A DNA stretch of 35,877 nucleotides from Eubacteriales bacterium (GCA_018383975.1 JAHAZT010000021.1:1-35877); one strand, 5' to 3'; shown: positions 12,435 to 21,674, counted from the first letter of the stretch. Translations and numbers: made by a program. Notes: generated from the sequence alone by a model not told the origin.

Positions 12435-15068
12435 TTGATAATTATGAAATGGACATCACTCAACGACCTGCGCGCTTCATTCCTCTCGTTTTTTGAGTCG
12501 AAGGGACACCTCTGCCGCGGCAGTTACCCCCTCGTCCCCGAAAACGACAAATCGCTTCTTTTGATAGTCGCCGGAATGGCGCCGCTTAAAAAATATTTCA
12601 CGGGTGAGCTCACCCCTCCCTGCCGACGCATGGCAACGTGTCAGAAGTGCATCCGCACAAACGATATCGAAAACGTCGGCTATACCGCCCGTCACGGCAC
12701 ATTCTTTGAAATGCTCGGCAATTTTTCCTTCGGCGACTATTTCAAGCAGGAGGCTCTGCCCTGGGCTTGGGAATATCTGACGAAGGTTCTCGAAATTCCG
12801 GAGGACAGGCTCTGGCCGTCCGTTTACGAGGAGGATGACGAGGCATATTCAATCTGGCGCGACAAAATCGGCGTAAGAGAGGATCATATCGTCCGCCTCG
12901 GCAAAGAGGACAACTTCTGGGAGCACGGCTCCGGTCCCTGCGGTCCCTGCTCGGAGATCTATTTTGACCGCGGCGAAAAATACGGCTGCGGAAAGCCCGA
13001 TTGCAAGCCCGGCTGCGATTGCGACCGCTATATGGAAATCTGGAACAACGTTTTCTCGCAGTTCAATAATGACGGCAACGGCAATTATACGGAGCTTGCC
13101 TCCAAAAACATAGACACCGGTATGGGTCTGGAACGTCTTGCGTGCGTTATGCAGGACGTCGACAGCATGTTTGAGGTTGACACGATAAAGAACATCATCA
13201 CCGCCATAAGCGAAAAGGCGGGCATAAAATATCACGATGACCCGAAGGCAGACATCTCCCTGCGTATCATCGCAGACCATTCAAGGGCGTCGGCTTTCCT
13301 CATCGCGGACGGCGTAATGCCGTCAAACGAAGGCAGAGGCTACGTTCTCCGCAGGCTTCTCCGCCGCGCCTGCCGTCACGGAAAGCTCCTCGGCATAAAG
13401 GGTGCATTCCTTGCGGACATCATCAAGGTCGTTGCGCACGAAAACCTCTCCGCATATCCGGAACTGACGGAAAAATTCGATTATATAAGCAAAATCGCGT
13501 CAATGGAAGAAGATCGCTTCGACGCAAACGTCGAGGCGGGAATGAACCTTCTCGACGCGCTTACGGAAAAAGCAAATGCGTCGGGCGCGAAAACGCTTGA
13601 CGGTGCCGACGTTTTCAAGCTCTCGGACACATACGGCTTCCCTATCGACCTCACCCGCGAAATTGCGGCTGAAAGAGGGCTCGGCATAGACGAAGACGGC
13701 TATAAAAAGTGTCTCGACGAGCAGAAGGCGCGTGCGAGAGCCGCAAGAGGAAACATCAGCGGCTGGCAGGACAAGTCCCTTTTCTCCGAATTTGAAAAAA
13801 CGGTATTCACGGGCTACGAAAAGATTACAGACGAAAGCGAGATCATCGCAATAGTCGATCCCGACACGCACGAGCCGACCGACGTTTCCGGCGAAAACGC
13901 CGTAATCATAACAAAGTCAACCTGCTTCTACGGCGAAGGCGGCGGTCAGGTCGGCGATACGGGCACAATCGAAAGCGAAAACGGCACGGCAACCGTCACA
14001 GACACAAAAAAGGCAGACGGCGTATATCTGCACATCTGCCATGTTGAAAGCGGTTCCTTCTCCGCAGGCGATAAGGTCACAATGAAGGTTGACGGCGAAC
14101 GTCGCGCGGCAACCGCAAGAAATCACAGTGCGGTTCATCTCCTTGACGCCGCTCTGCGCAAGGTTCTCGGAGATCATATCCGTCAGGCGGGATCCATGGT
14201 CGACGCCGAAAGAGGACGCTTTGACTTTACGCATTTCTCCGCAGTAACCGCGGACGAGCTGGACAAGGTCGAACGCATTATAAACGAAAAAATTCTTGAA
14301 AATATACCTGTTACGACGGTTGAAACAGACCTTGAGTCTGCGAAAAAGTCGGGCGCGATTGCGCTCTTCGGCGAAAAATACGGCGATACGGTACGCGTTG
14401 TGAAAATGGGCGACTTCTCAAGCGAGCTTTGCGGCGGCACGCACGTTTTTGCAACGGGCAGTCTCGGCTGTGTCAGACTCGTCTCCGAAAGCTCCGTTGC
14501 GGCGGGCACGAGAAGAATCGAGCTTATTTCCGGAATGGGCGCATATTCGCTTGCAAAATCCGACAGCGCGACGGTAAAGTCCGCTCTCTCCGCTCTCAAA
14601 ATAAGCGAAGAAGGCGAAATCGCGACAAAAATATCCGCTCTCCAGAGCGATATAAAGCAGGCAAAAAAAGACCTTGAGGCAATGTCAATCAAGGCGGCGT
14701 CGGCAGGCGTTGCGGAAATGCTTGCAAAGGCGGAAACCGTCGGCGCGATAAAGGTTGCGTCAATGCAGACCTCCCTCCCGGTCGACACGGTGAGAAGTCT
14801 TTCCGATGATATAAAAGCCAATCACCCCGATACGGTAGCCGTCATTTATACCGACTGCGGCGGCAAATATTCTCTCGTCTGCGTATGCGGCAAGGACGCT
14901 CTTGCGGCAGGTGTCAAGGCACCGCTCGTTCTCCGCGAGCTGTCGACCTTCGTCGGCGGCGGTGGCGGCGGCCGTCCGGACAGCGCCATGGCGGGCGGCA
15001 TCAAATATCCCGAAAAACTCGGCGACGCGCTCTCTGCGCTCCCCGAAATTATAAAAAATCTTATTTAA
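12435..15068 (+). CDS. alaS: Alanine--tRNA ligase
   Basis: MKWTSLNDLRASFLSFFESKGH..., ATCQKCIRTNDIENVGYTARHGTFFEMLGNFSFGDYFK, ...SELCGGTHV. Start is either TTG 12435 (GGAAGG close upstream) or ATG 12444. Confidence 0.97.
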   Translation: MIIMKWTSLNDLRASFLSFFESKGHLCRGSYPLVPENDKSLLLIVAGMAPLKKYFTGELTPPCRRMATCQKCIRTNDIENVGYTARHGTFFEMLGNFSFGDYFKQEALPWAWEYLTKVLEIPEDRLWPSVYEEDDEAYSIWRDKIGVREDHIVRLGKEDNFWEHGSGPCGPCSEIYFDRGEKYGCGKPDCKPGCDCDRYMEIWNNVFSQFNNDGNGNYTELASKNIDTGMGLERLACVMQDVDSMFEVDTIKNIITAISEKAGIKYHDDPKADISLRIIADHSRASAFLIADGVMPSNEGRGYVLRRLLRRACRHGKLLGIKGAFLADIIKVVAHENLSAYPELTEKFDYISKIASMEEDRFDANVEAGMNLLDALTEKANASGAKTLDGADVFKLSDTYGFPIDLTREIAAERGLGIDEDGYKKCLDEQKARARAARGNISGWQDKSLFSEFEKTVFTGYEKITDESEIIAIVDPDTHEPTDVSGENAVIITKSTCFYGEGGGQVGDTGTIESENGTATVTDTKKADGVYLHICHVESGSFSAGDKVTMKVDGERRAATARNHSAVHLLDAALRKVLGDHIRQAGSMVDAERGRFDFTHFSAVTADELDKVERIINEKILENIPVTTVETDLESAKKSGAIALFGEKYGDTVRVVKMGDFSSELCGGTHVFATGSLGCVRLVSESSVAAGTRRIELISGMGAYSLAKSDSATVKSALSALKISEEGEIATKISALQSDIKQAKKDLEAMSIKAASAGVAEMLAKAETVGAIKVASMQTSLPVDTVRSLSDDIKANHPDTVAVIYTDCGGKYSLVCVCGKDALAAGVKAPLVLRELSTFVGGGGGGRPDSAMAGGIKYPEKLGDALSALPEIIKNLI

Positions 15069-15081
15069 GGAGAACTGACCG

Positions 15082-15651
15082 ATGAAAGACAAAACAAAAG
15101 GCTTCTGGGCTGAATTCAAGAAGTTCATCTCAAAGGGCAACGTTGTCGATATGGCTGTCGGTGTTGCCGTTGCAACAGCCTTCACGGCAATCGTAACGGC
15201 GTTCACAAAGGGCTTTATCGCCCCGATTATTTCCCTTCTCTCTCACGACGCGTCCCTTTCCGATATGAAATGGGTCATTCGTCCCGAGGAGGCGGAAGTC
15301 GCCGCCGACGGCACCAAAACAATTCTTACTCCCGAGGTTGCAATTCTCTGGGGTTCATTCCTTCAGTCGATAATCGACTTCCTTATTATTGCGTTCGTTA
15401 TGTTCATATTCCTCAAAATCGTTATGAGCGTGACCAAAAAAGCCGAAAAAATGCGTATGGAGCTGACGGGCGAAGACAAAGAGCGTGCAAAAGCGGCGGC
15501 GGAAGCCAAAGCCAAGGAAGAAGCGGAAAAGAAAGCCGCAGAGGAAGCAAAAGCCGCGGCGGAAGCCGAGCTTGCCGCGGAAAAAGCAAGAAAGGCGAGA
15601 GAGCTTGAACTGCTTGAACAGATTGCGGCTTCTCTCAAGGAGTCGAAATAA
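15082..15651 (+). CDS. mscL: Large-conductance mechanosensitive channel with extended charged C-terminal region
   Basis: FWAEFKKFISKGNVVDMAVGVAVATAFTAIVTAFTKGFIAPII matches the MscL N-terminus and TM1; second TM at LWGSFLQSIIDFLIIAFVMFIFLKIV; then a Lys/Ala/Glu-rich stretch. Confidence 0.92.
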   Translation: MKDKTKGFWAEFKKFISKGNVVDMAVGVAVATAFTAIVTAFTKGFIAPIISLLSHDASLSDMKWVIRPEEAEVAADGTKTILTPEVAILWGSFLQSIIDFLIIAFVMFIFLKIVMSVTKKAEKMRMELTGEDKERAKAAAEAKAKEEAEKKAAEEAKAAAEAELAAEKARKARELELLEQIAASLKESK

Positions 15652-15992
15652 TGGAAAATTGCATTTTCTGTATGATTTGCGATGGGAAAATCCCTTCCAA
15701 AAAGGCATATGAGGACGATAGAATCCTTGCGTTTTATGACATAAATCCGCAGGCACCTGTCCATATTCTCGTCATTCCCAAGGAGCATATTCCCTCAGTT
15801 GACGCAATAACGGCGGAAAACAGCGGCATCGTTTCGTACATTTTCGAGCACATTCCGCAGATTGCAAGAGCCGCAGGACTCACCGGCGGTTATCGCATAA
15901 TATCGAACTGCGGCGCCGACGCATGTCAGACCGTTCCGCACCTGCATTTTCACATTCTCGGCGGCGCAAAACTCGCCGATCGCATGGCATAA
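15651..15992 (+). CDS. HIT (histidine triad) family protein
   Basis: CIFCMICDGKIPSKKAYEDDRILAFYDINPQAPVHILVIPKEHI...HLHFHILGG. The start overlaps the mscL stop (TAATG). Confidence 0.95.
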   Translation: MENCIFCMICDGKIPSKKAYEDDRILAFYDINPQAPVHILVIPKEHIPSVDAITAENSGIVSYIFEHIPQIARAAGLTGGYRIISNCGADACQTVPHLHFHILGGAKLADRMA

Positions 15993-16175
15993 CCTACTTT
16001 TCTTTGAAAAGAAAAGTAGGCAAAAGAAACTTCAATTATCGGGAAGTTTGTGCGGAGTTTTAATTATCTGCACGGACAGAGCTTGCACAAAAGGCAAAAT
16101 AAACTTCAATAATTGATTTTACAAAACCTGATAAAAAAGAAAACAGAGGTGGTTTCCCATCTCTGTTTTTTTGTT
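15993..16175 (+). repeat. Structured intergenic repeat, copy A (direct orientation)
   Basis: Starts with palindrome CCTACTTTTCTT-TGAA-AAGAAAAGTAGG, then GCAAAAGAAACTTCAATTATCGGG, TTTTAATTATCTGC, AACCTGATAAAAAA, and ends with ACAGAGGTGG..CATCTCTGTTTTTTT. The same ordered blocks occur in reverse orientation at the right edge of the window. Confidence 0.8.
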
Positions 16176-16176
16176 T

Positions 16177-16872
16177 TCAGTTTTCGGGGGTATCTTCCGT
16201 TTTGTCCTGCTTTTTCTTTATCCACAACTGATATACGATGAGGGTAATTGCGGTAAACACAATTCTGCACGCGATGGCTATCCAGAAAGTTTTCGAGCGA
16301 TAATTGCTTATCTCCGCTCCGATAATCGTTTCAAGTATCAGGTCGGGGGCGGCGCCGAGAAGGCTTGCCACAAGAAATTTCGGATAATTTATCTTTGATG
16401 CTCCCATATACATACTGACAACGTCCATCGGCAAAATGCCTATAATTCGCAGTGCAAACACGGAAAAGATGCTGTTCCTTTTTATAAGCGAATAGAAATC
16501 GTTGAATTTCGGATATTTTTCCCGCAGTTTATCAACCATTATGCTGCCCGAGCATCTGCCGACAAGATACGCCGCGGAAAATGTTGCGGCTATTGCCGCG
16601 GCATTTGCCAGTATCGCCGCGACCTTATCCTTGAAAATCAGCGTGCCGATAAGCTCAATCAGCACGAACGGGCAAAATACGGAAAGCCCTTTTGCCGCTC
16701 CGAGAATCATCATGAAAAGCACAGCGGGCGCCACGGTTTTCGGTGCAAGATCCTTGATTATATCCGCCGTAATTCTATCCCTGAAAATAAAATAAAGTAC
16801 GGCAAAAGCGATTATTATCAGAAGCGGCAGACACCTGACGATTTCAAGTGCCGTGCTTTTTTTATTCTTCAT
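16177..16872 (-). CDS. TVP38/TMEM64 (SNARE-associated / DedA-like) family membrane protein
   Basis: Multiple TM segments; SAAYLVGRCSGSIMVDKLREKYPKFNDFYSLIKRNSIFSVFALRIIGILPMDVVSMYMGASKINYPKFLVASLLGAAP is typical of this family. Confidence 0.8.
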   Translation of the reverse strand: MKNKKSTALEIVRCLPLLIIIAFAVLYFIFRDRITADIIKDLAPKTVAPAVLFMMILGAAKGLSVFCPFVLIELIGTLIFKDKVAAILANAAAIAATFSAAYLVGRCSGSIMVDKLREKYPKFNDFYSLIKRNSIFSVFALRIIGILPMDVVSMYMGASKINYPKFLVASLLGAAPDLILETIIGAEISNYRSKTFWIAIACRIVFTAITLIVYQLWIKKKQDKTEDTPEN

Positions 16873-17704
16873 TTACAGTCGTCTCCGATGTGTCTCCGCC
16901 GTCGGTATCGTCTGTGCGGAGCGTGGGAATAAAGTTCTTTGCTATTTTTCCCTTGCCGCGATGTTTTATGTAGAAATAGCCGATTATACAGAACACAAGC
17001 GCGCCGAGGAAGTTGACAAAAAGATCCTCCATGGTGTCATAAAGTCCTATATCGAGATATCCGTTTATTCCGAGCGACGTTCCGTTGACCGCCGTATCCG
17101 TAATTCCGGAAACGCTTATCGGGATATTGCTTTTTGTCGGGTCGAGAAGGGTTGAATTGAAGGAATTTATTATAGTGTCCTTCTGCATGTCCTTGCCGAA
17201 GAATCTGTCCATTCCGAATTCAAAAAACTCCCAGAAAACGCCGACAGTCATTGAAAAGCAGAACGCCGATGCCGATACATAGAAGGGGGAAACCGCGAAT
17301 TTTATCTTATCGTCACGGTTCAGCACGTCTATAAGACAAAAACCGAGAGCGGCGCAGATAAAGCCCCATGTTGTATGAAGCATTGTGTCCCAGAAAGAAA
17401 TATTAACGAAAAAGCTCGCGATTTCTCCGAGTATCTCCGCGGCGAAAATATAGATAAGCACAAGTATTTCAAGCACGTTCGGAATATCGAGATGGAACTT
17501 TCTTTTCACAAAACTCGGTATTGAAAACATGACGAAAACAAGCAAGCAAAGGAATGCGTTTTCGTAGTTTCCGAGCATAACGGCACGCACAAGACTGAAC
17601 ATGACAAGCACACCGAGAATGATATATGTGATTTTCAGTCCGCGGCTCATTTTTTTCATTTCTTCAAGCCTTTCGGCTCTTTCCCGTCTGATACTTTTTT
17701 TCAA
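16862..17704 (-). CDS. Hypothetical multi-pass membrane protein (possibly YjdF/DUF2238-like)
   Basis: 280 aa with several hydrophobic segments, WDTMLHTTWGF and GVFWEFFEFGMDRFF; overlaps the downstream TVP38-like gene by 11 nt, suggesting co-transcription. Confidence 0.7.
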   Translation of the reverse strand: MKKSIRRERAERLEEMKKMSRGLKITYIILGVLVMFSLVRAVMLGNYENAFLCLLVFVMFSIPSFVKRKFHLDIPNVLEILVLIYIFAAEILGEIASFFVNISFWDTMLHTTWGFICAALGFCLIDVLNRDDKIKFAVSPFYVSASAFCFSMTVGVFWEFFEFGMDRFFGKDMQKDTIINSFNSTLLDPTKSNIPISVSGITDTAVNGTSLGINGYLDIGLYDTMEDLFVNFLGALVFCIIGYFYIKHRGKGKIAKNFIPTLRTDDTDGGDTSETTVNEE

Positions 17705-17754
17705 AACCGTTTCTCCTTTTGTTTTATTTCAATTGGCTTCGCCATGATTTTTTA

Positions 17755-17789
17755 CGAAAAAAACTCCGCGGTCTATGCCGCGGAGTTTT
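17755..17789 (-). terminator. Intrinsic terminator of rplS
   Basis: Minus strand AAAACTCCGCGG-CATAGA-CCGCGGAGTTTTTTT. Confidence 0.85.
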
Positions 17790-17794
17790 CGCAA

Positions 17795-18136
17795 TTAGAT
17801 CTGTTCTTTTACCTTAGCTGCTTTGCCGACTCTGTCGCGTACATAGTAGAGCTTTGCGCGTCTTACTTTACCGTGGCGGATAACTTCGACCTTAGCAACC
17901 TTCGGGGAATGCAGAGGGAACGTCTTTTCAACGCCTACGCCATAAGCAATTCTTCTTACGGTGAATGTCTCGGAAATACCGCCGTTTCTCTTGGCGATAA
18001 CCGTTCCTTCAAAGAGCTGAATTCTCTCGCGTGAACCCTCAACTATCTTGTTGTGAACCACGACCGTGTCACCTATTTCGAACTTAGGGAGTTCGGTCTT
18101 TAATTGCTCGCTGACAAAAGCTGAAATCTTATCCAT
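17795..18136 (-). CDS. rplS: 50S ribosomal protein L19
   Basis: [65 protein letters not shown]. Confidence 0.98.
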   Translation of the reverse strand: MDKISAFVSEQLKTELPKFEIGDTVVVHNKIVEGSRERIQLFEGTVIAKRNGGISETFTVRRIAYGVGVEKTFPLHSPKVAKVEVIRHGKVRRAKLYYVRDRVGKAAKVKEQI

Positions 18137-18157
18137 TGCTTTTTTCCTCCTTTTGAA

Positions 18158-18208
18158 TTACAGAGCGTTCATGCGAGCATGCAGCGGACCGCCCCATTTG
18201 CAGTACAG
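18158..18208 (-). ncRNA. Probable L19 leader RNA (cis-regulatory)
   Basis: Minus strand GTACTGCAAATGGGGCGGTCCGCTGCATGCTCGCATGAACGCTCTGTAA between the promoter and rplS; position and GCGG/CCGC plus GCATG/CATGAACGC elements resemble the Firmicutes L19 leader. No covariance model was run. Confidence 0.6.
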
Positions 18209-18215
18209 CTCCATC

Positions 18216-18244
18216 ATTATATCAGCCTTTTTTGATAATTGCAA
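18216..18244 (-). promoter_or_regulatory. Promoter for rplS
   Basis: Minus strand TTGCAA (18239-18244), 17-nt spacer, TATAAT (18216-18221). Confidence 0.7.
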
Positions 18245-18330
18245 TAGTTTTTTGAAATTTTTATTCACTTTTTTATTTTTTTCGCGTAAAATCCTGCTTG
18301 CGAATTAAAAGTGCCGGCTGCGAAATCAAA

Positions 18331-18357
18331 ACGTCCCGCGGAAAACCCGCGGGACGT
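18331..18357 (-). terminator. Terminator hairpin after the metallophosphoesterase gene
   Basis: ACGTCCCGCGG AAAAC CCGCGGGACGT perfect stem, then TTTTGATTT on the minus strand. Confidence 0.65.
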
Positions 18358-18371
18358 CGTTGCCTTTGAAT

Positions 18372-20606
18372 TTATTTTGAAAGATTTGCAACCGCGTTTG
18401 CATAAGCCGTCGAAGCTTCTTCGGCGGTCAGCGCACCCTTGTAAATCTTTGCGTCGGTAATGAGCATATTCCCTGCGGGGAAATCGCCGCCGACAAGAGA
18501 CGCTGTTATATCGTCGCCGAGGCAGAAATAATTGAAGGTGCTGCCCGCGCCGACCTTGAAGTCCTCATTTATGGGAGCGGAAGCCGAAAGCTTGCCGTTG
18601 ACATAAATATAGCTTTTCTTCTCCGCGAAGTCATAAGTTGCGACAACGTGCGTAAGCTCTGTTCTCGAAGCGGCAGCTCCCGCAATAACGCTCGGGTTGT
18701 AGCCGTTCAGTCCGCCCGATCCTCCGGTGATGAAATAGGGCTGACCGGACGCCTGCTCTGCAAGTCCCCAGCCGCCTGCCTGCGTTCCGCAGACAATGCC
18801 CTGAACCTTGCCCGTCGACGATTTTGCAACATAGAACGCCTCAACGGAGAAGTTGCCCTCTGCGAATTTTCTGAATTCGGAAGTGCTTGAAAGAGAATTG
18901 AATTTGCAGATTGCATACTTGCCGGAGGTCGCGCGGAGCGCGTCCACCGTATATTTCTTTCCGGCGTGCGTAACCTCGAATTTTCCCGTTTCCGCGCCGT
19001 GATTTGTCACGGTGACGTTGCCCTTCGTATCTGTCATTCCGCTGCTCGGAAAATCTATATCGACATAAAGCTCCGTCTTGTTTACTTCCGCAGGCTTGCC
19101 GCCTTCGGCTGTGACCTTTGTCGTTACCTTGTTGCTTTCCTTGCCCCAGGAGTCGACCGCGACGAGCGAAACCTCATATTCGTTGCCGATTGTGAGATTG
19201 CCGAGGTTAACCTCCCATTCCTTCTTCATATCGGCGGGCTTTCCGTGACGATAGAAGTCGGCAAGGACTTTTTTCTCCGTCTTCTTCTGCGAGCCGACGC
19301 GGTTGACCGTAAGAACGTAGTGATGAGCGAATTCGTCATCGGTTGCGGACTTGAATTTAACCGTTGTGCTTACGCTTGTCTTTCCCGCCGTGCCGAATTC
19401 AAAGCTTATTGCGTCCTCTGCGAGAACGGGAGCAGCATTCTTTTCGGAGCGGTCTTTTCTGTAAGCGTCAAGGTGCGATTTGTCGGCTTTCGGAGCGCTT
19501 ATTTCCCACGTCTCGCCGATGGTCGTCTTGTTATAGAAGTCCATTCGCGTAAATCTTATGTTGCCGTTTGCGTCAACCTGAACGAGAAGTCCCTGAGAGA
19601 ACTCGTTGCAGTCCTTCATAACGGTTTTGCCCGACATATCGATATAATTGCCGTCTTCGATTGCCATATAACGGACGGAGCCGCAGCCGAGGGACGTGAA
19701 GTCCGTCTGCATTATGCTTCTCGGGTCGTTGAGCGGGAAATGAAGGTGACCGCTGAACGTAACGACCTGCGGATACTTGGAGAGAATGTCCGTAAGGTCG
19801 GTTGTGTACCACATGAGGTTGTCGGCGGTGTAAAGGTCGCTTCCGTAAACCGTGTTGTGAATCATCGGGTGAGTGAAGAGGAATACGGATTTTCCGGGGT
19901 CTTTTTCCGTAAGAGTTTTGAGGGTGTTGTCCAGCCACTCTTTTGTCGAAGCGGCATAGGGCGCCGCAACGCCGTTTACTTTATAATATTTGCCGTTGCT
20001 GTCCGGATTTATAAAGATGAAATAGTAGTCTCCGACCTTGCAGAGACGGCTGCCGTTTTTGAAATCCGTCGCGTATTCCGTGAGGTCGCTTTCAAAGAAC
20101 GATTTTCCGAATATGCTGAGCATATCGCTCATAAGCAATACGCCGCCGTAGAGCTCCTCGTGGTTACCCGTTGTGAAAATGAGGGGCACTTCCGTCTCGT
20201 TGAAAACCTTCTTGTATGTGTCCTTCACCATTCTTGCCTCGCTCACGCGTCCGGACTGTGTAAGGTCGCCGGCGATCGCAACGGCGTCAAGACCGTTTTT
20301 ATCGCCCGACTTTACGGCGTAGTCCTTGAGCTGATTGAGCGCGCTCAGAAATTTGCTTGTGGGCATTGTCTGTCCGTCCTGACAGTGCACGTCGGAAAGT
20401 GCGCCGAAAGAAAGGACGATGTTGTCGGCGTCAAACTTTGCGTCCGGCTCGACGACCGTTGTGCCGCCCTTTGTTGTGGTCACTTCGGTTCCGCCCTGTG
20501 TGCCGGTGCCTTCCGTCGTCGTGTCGACGGGGTCCTTGGGACCGCACGCGCAGAGGACAGCCGCCAGCATCATAACGGCAAGCGTCAATGCGAGTATTTT
20601 CTTCAT
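18372..20606 (-). CDS. Secreted lipoprotein: calcineurin-like metallophosphoesterase with C-terminal LamG/concanavalin-like domain
   Basis: Lipoprotein signal MKKILALTLAVMMLAAVLCACG with Thr/Gly-rich linker; GALSDVHC, AGDLTQSG, TTGNHEELYGG, FSGHLHFPL phosphoesterase motifs; C-terminal YAICKFNSLSSTSEFRKFAEGNFSVEAFY...HVVATYDFAEKKSYIYVNGKL typical of LamG-like domains. Confidence 0.88.
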   Translation of the reverse strand: MKKILALTLAVMMLAAVLCACGPKDPVDTTTEGTGTQGGTEVTTTKGGTTVVEPDAKFDADNIVLSFGALSDVHCQDGQTMPTSKFLSALNQLKDYAVKSGDKNGLDAVAIAGDLTQSGRVSEARMVKDTYKKVFNETEVPLIFTTGNHEELYGGVLLMSDMLSIFGKSFFESDLTEYATDFKNGSRLCKVGDYYFIFINPDSNGKYYKVNGVAAPYAASTKEWLDNTLKTLTEKDPGKSVFLFTHPMIHNTVYGSDLYTADNLMWYTTDLTDILSKYPQVVTFSGHLHFPLNDPRSIMQTDFTSLGCGSVRYMAIEDGNYIDMSGKTVMKDCNEFSQGLLVQVDANGNIRFTRMDFYNKTTIGETWEISAPKADKSHLDAYRKDRSEKNAAPVLAEDAISFEFGTAGKTSVSTTVKFKSATDDEFAHHYVLTVNRVGSQKKTEKKVLADFYRHGKPADMKKEWEVNLGNLTIGNEYEVSLVAVDSWGKESNKVTTKVTAEGGKPAEVNKTELYVDIDFPSSGMTDTKGNVTVTNHGAETGKFEVTHAGKKYTVDALRATSGKYAICKFNSLSSTSEFRKFAEGNFSVEAFYVAKSSTGKVQGIVCGTQAGGWGLAEQASGQPYFITGGSGGLNGYNPSVIAGAAASRTELTHVVATYDFAEKKSYIYVNGKLSASAPINEDFKVGAGSTFNYFCLGDDITASLVGGDFPAGNMLITDAKIYKGALTAEEASTAYANAVANLSK

Positions 20607-20674
20607 TATGGAGTTCCTCCTGTGATTTTTTTGTTTCGTTATTTATTTCAAGGTGCCTTGACGACACATTAAAA

Positions 20675-21604
20675 TCATTTTAATTTTCTCGTGCTTACCT
20701 CGGCAAGCACTCTTCTGATGTCATCCGTCCGCGGCGGAGTCGTTCCCGGCGTCAGACAAGCCGCCGTTCCGTACGCAACTGCCGAGCGCAGACATTCCTC
20801 CTTGCTCTTCCCCTCCGAAAAAGCCGCGACAAACCCCGCGATTGCGCTGTCGCCGGCGCCGACTGTCGAAACGGCGTCAGTTTTCGGCGGCTCGGCTGCA
20901 AAAGCTCCCTCGTCGCACACGAGAAGCGCGCCTCTGCCTCCGAGACTTATCATAACGTTTTCCGTGCCGCTTTCGCGCGTCCGCGCGGCAAAATCAATCA
21001 GTCCCCCGATATCGCCCGCCGACACTCCGGAATAACGGAAAACCTCCTCCTCGTTCGGCTTTATCAGCCACGCGCCGACGTCGATAACGTCGCCGATTTC
21101 AAACGAGCTTGAATCAAGGCTGACCTTCGCCCCCGTCGATTTCACCTTCTTTATAAAGGCTTTTATATCGGAAATTTCAATTCCCTTCGGATTTTTCCCC
21201 GCAAAGCAAACGACGGTGTCGCCGTCCGTTTCGCCGATTGCGGCTTCAAAATCGGAAAGGAGGGCTTTGTCCGCTTCAAATCCGGCAAAGCTGATTCTTG
21301 TCTCCACGTCGTCCGCGGAATGGATTGTTATATTTTCTCTTATCCTTCCGTCGACGGATACCGCCGTAAAGTCGACGCCGCCCGCGGAAAGCTGCTTTTT
21401 GTAGTCATCGCCGTTTTCCCTGCCGACCGCAACAACGGCACGGCTCGCTTTTCCTCCCGCCGCAAGCGCACGTGAGGTGTTGACGCCTTTTCCGCCCGCG
21501 TCGCACCTTGTGACCGTGGCAAGATTTTCTTTTCCCGCCGCAAACCCGTCACACCGGCAATGGATATCGAAAGCGGGATTGAGCGTTACGGTAATAATTT
21601 TCAT
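20675..21604 (-). CDS. PfkB-family sugar kinase, 1-phosphofructokinase-like
   Basis: MKIITVTLNPAFDIHCRC...AGGKGVNTSRALAAGG...STVGAGDSAIAGFVAAF. ATG at 21604 preceded by GGAGAG; the track start at 21631 is upstream. Confidence 0.88.
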   Translation of the reverse strand: MKIITVTLNPAFDIHCRCDGFAAGKENLATVTRCDAGGKGVNTSRALAAGGKASRAVVAVGRENGDDYKKQLSAGGVDFTAVSVDGRIRENITIHSADDVETRISFAGFEADKALLSDFEAAIGETDGDTVVCFAGKNPKGIEISDIKAFIKKVKSTGAKVSLDSSSFEIGDVIDVGAWLIKPNEEEVFRYSGVSAGDIGGLIDFAARTRESGTENVMISLGGRGALLVCDEGAFAAEPPKTDAVSTVGAGDSAIAGFVAAFSEGKSKEECLRSAVAYGTAACLTPGTTPPRTDDIRRVLAEVSTRKLK

Positions 21605-21645
21605 ATTCTCTCCATAAGAAAACAATTTCACTTTCAGATTGAAAT

Positions 21646-21674
21646 ATTATATCATAAATGATGCAGTCCGTCAA
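21646..21674 (-). promoter_or_regulatory. Promoter for the PfkB-family kinase gene
   Basis: Minus strand TTGACG (21669-21674), 17-nt spacer, TATAAT (21646-21651). Confidence 0.7.

Noticed and set aside
18966-20672. 568-aa plus-strand ORF opposite the metallophosphoesterase
   Set aside because: Antisense shadow; the minus-strand ORF has a signal peptide, catalytic motifs and an SD.
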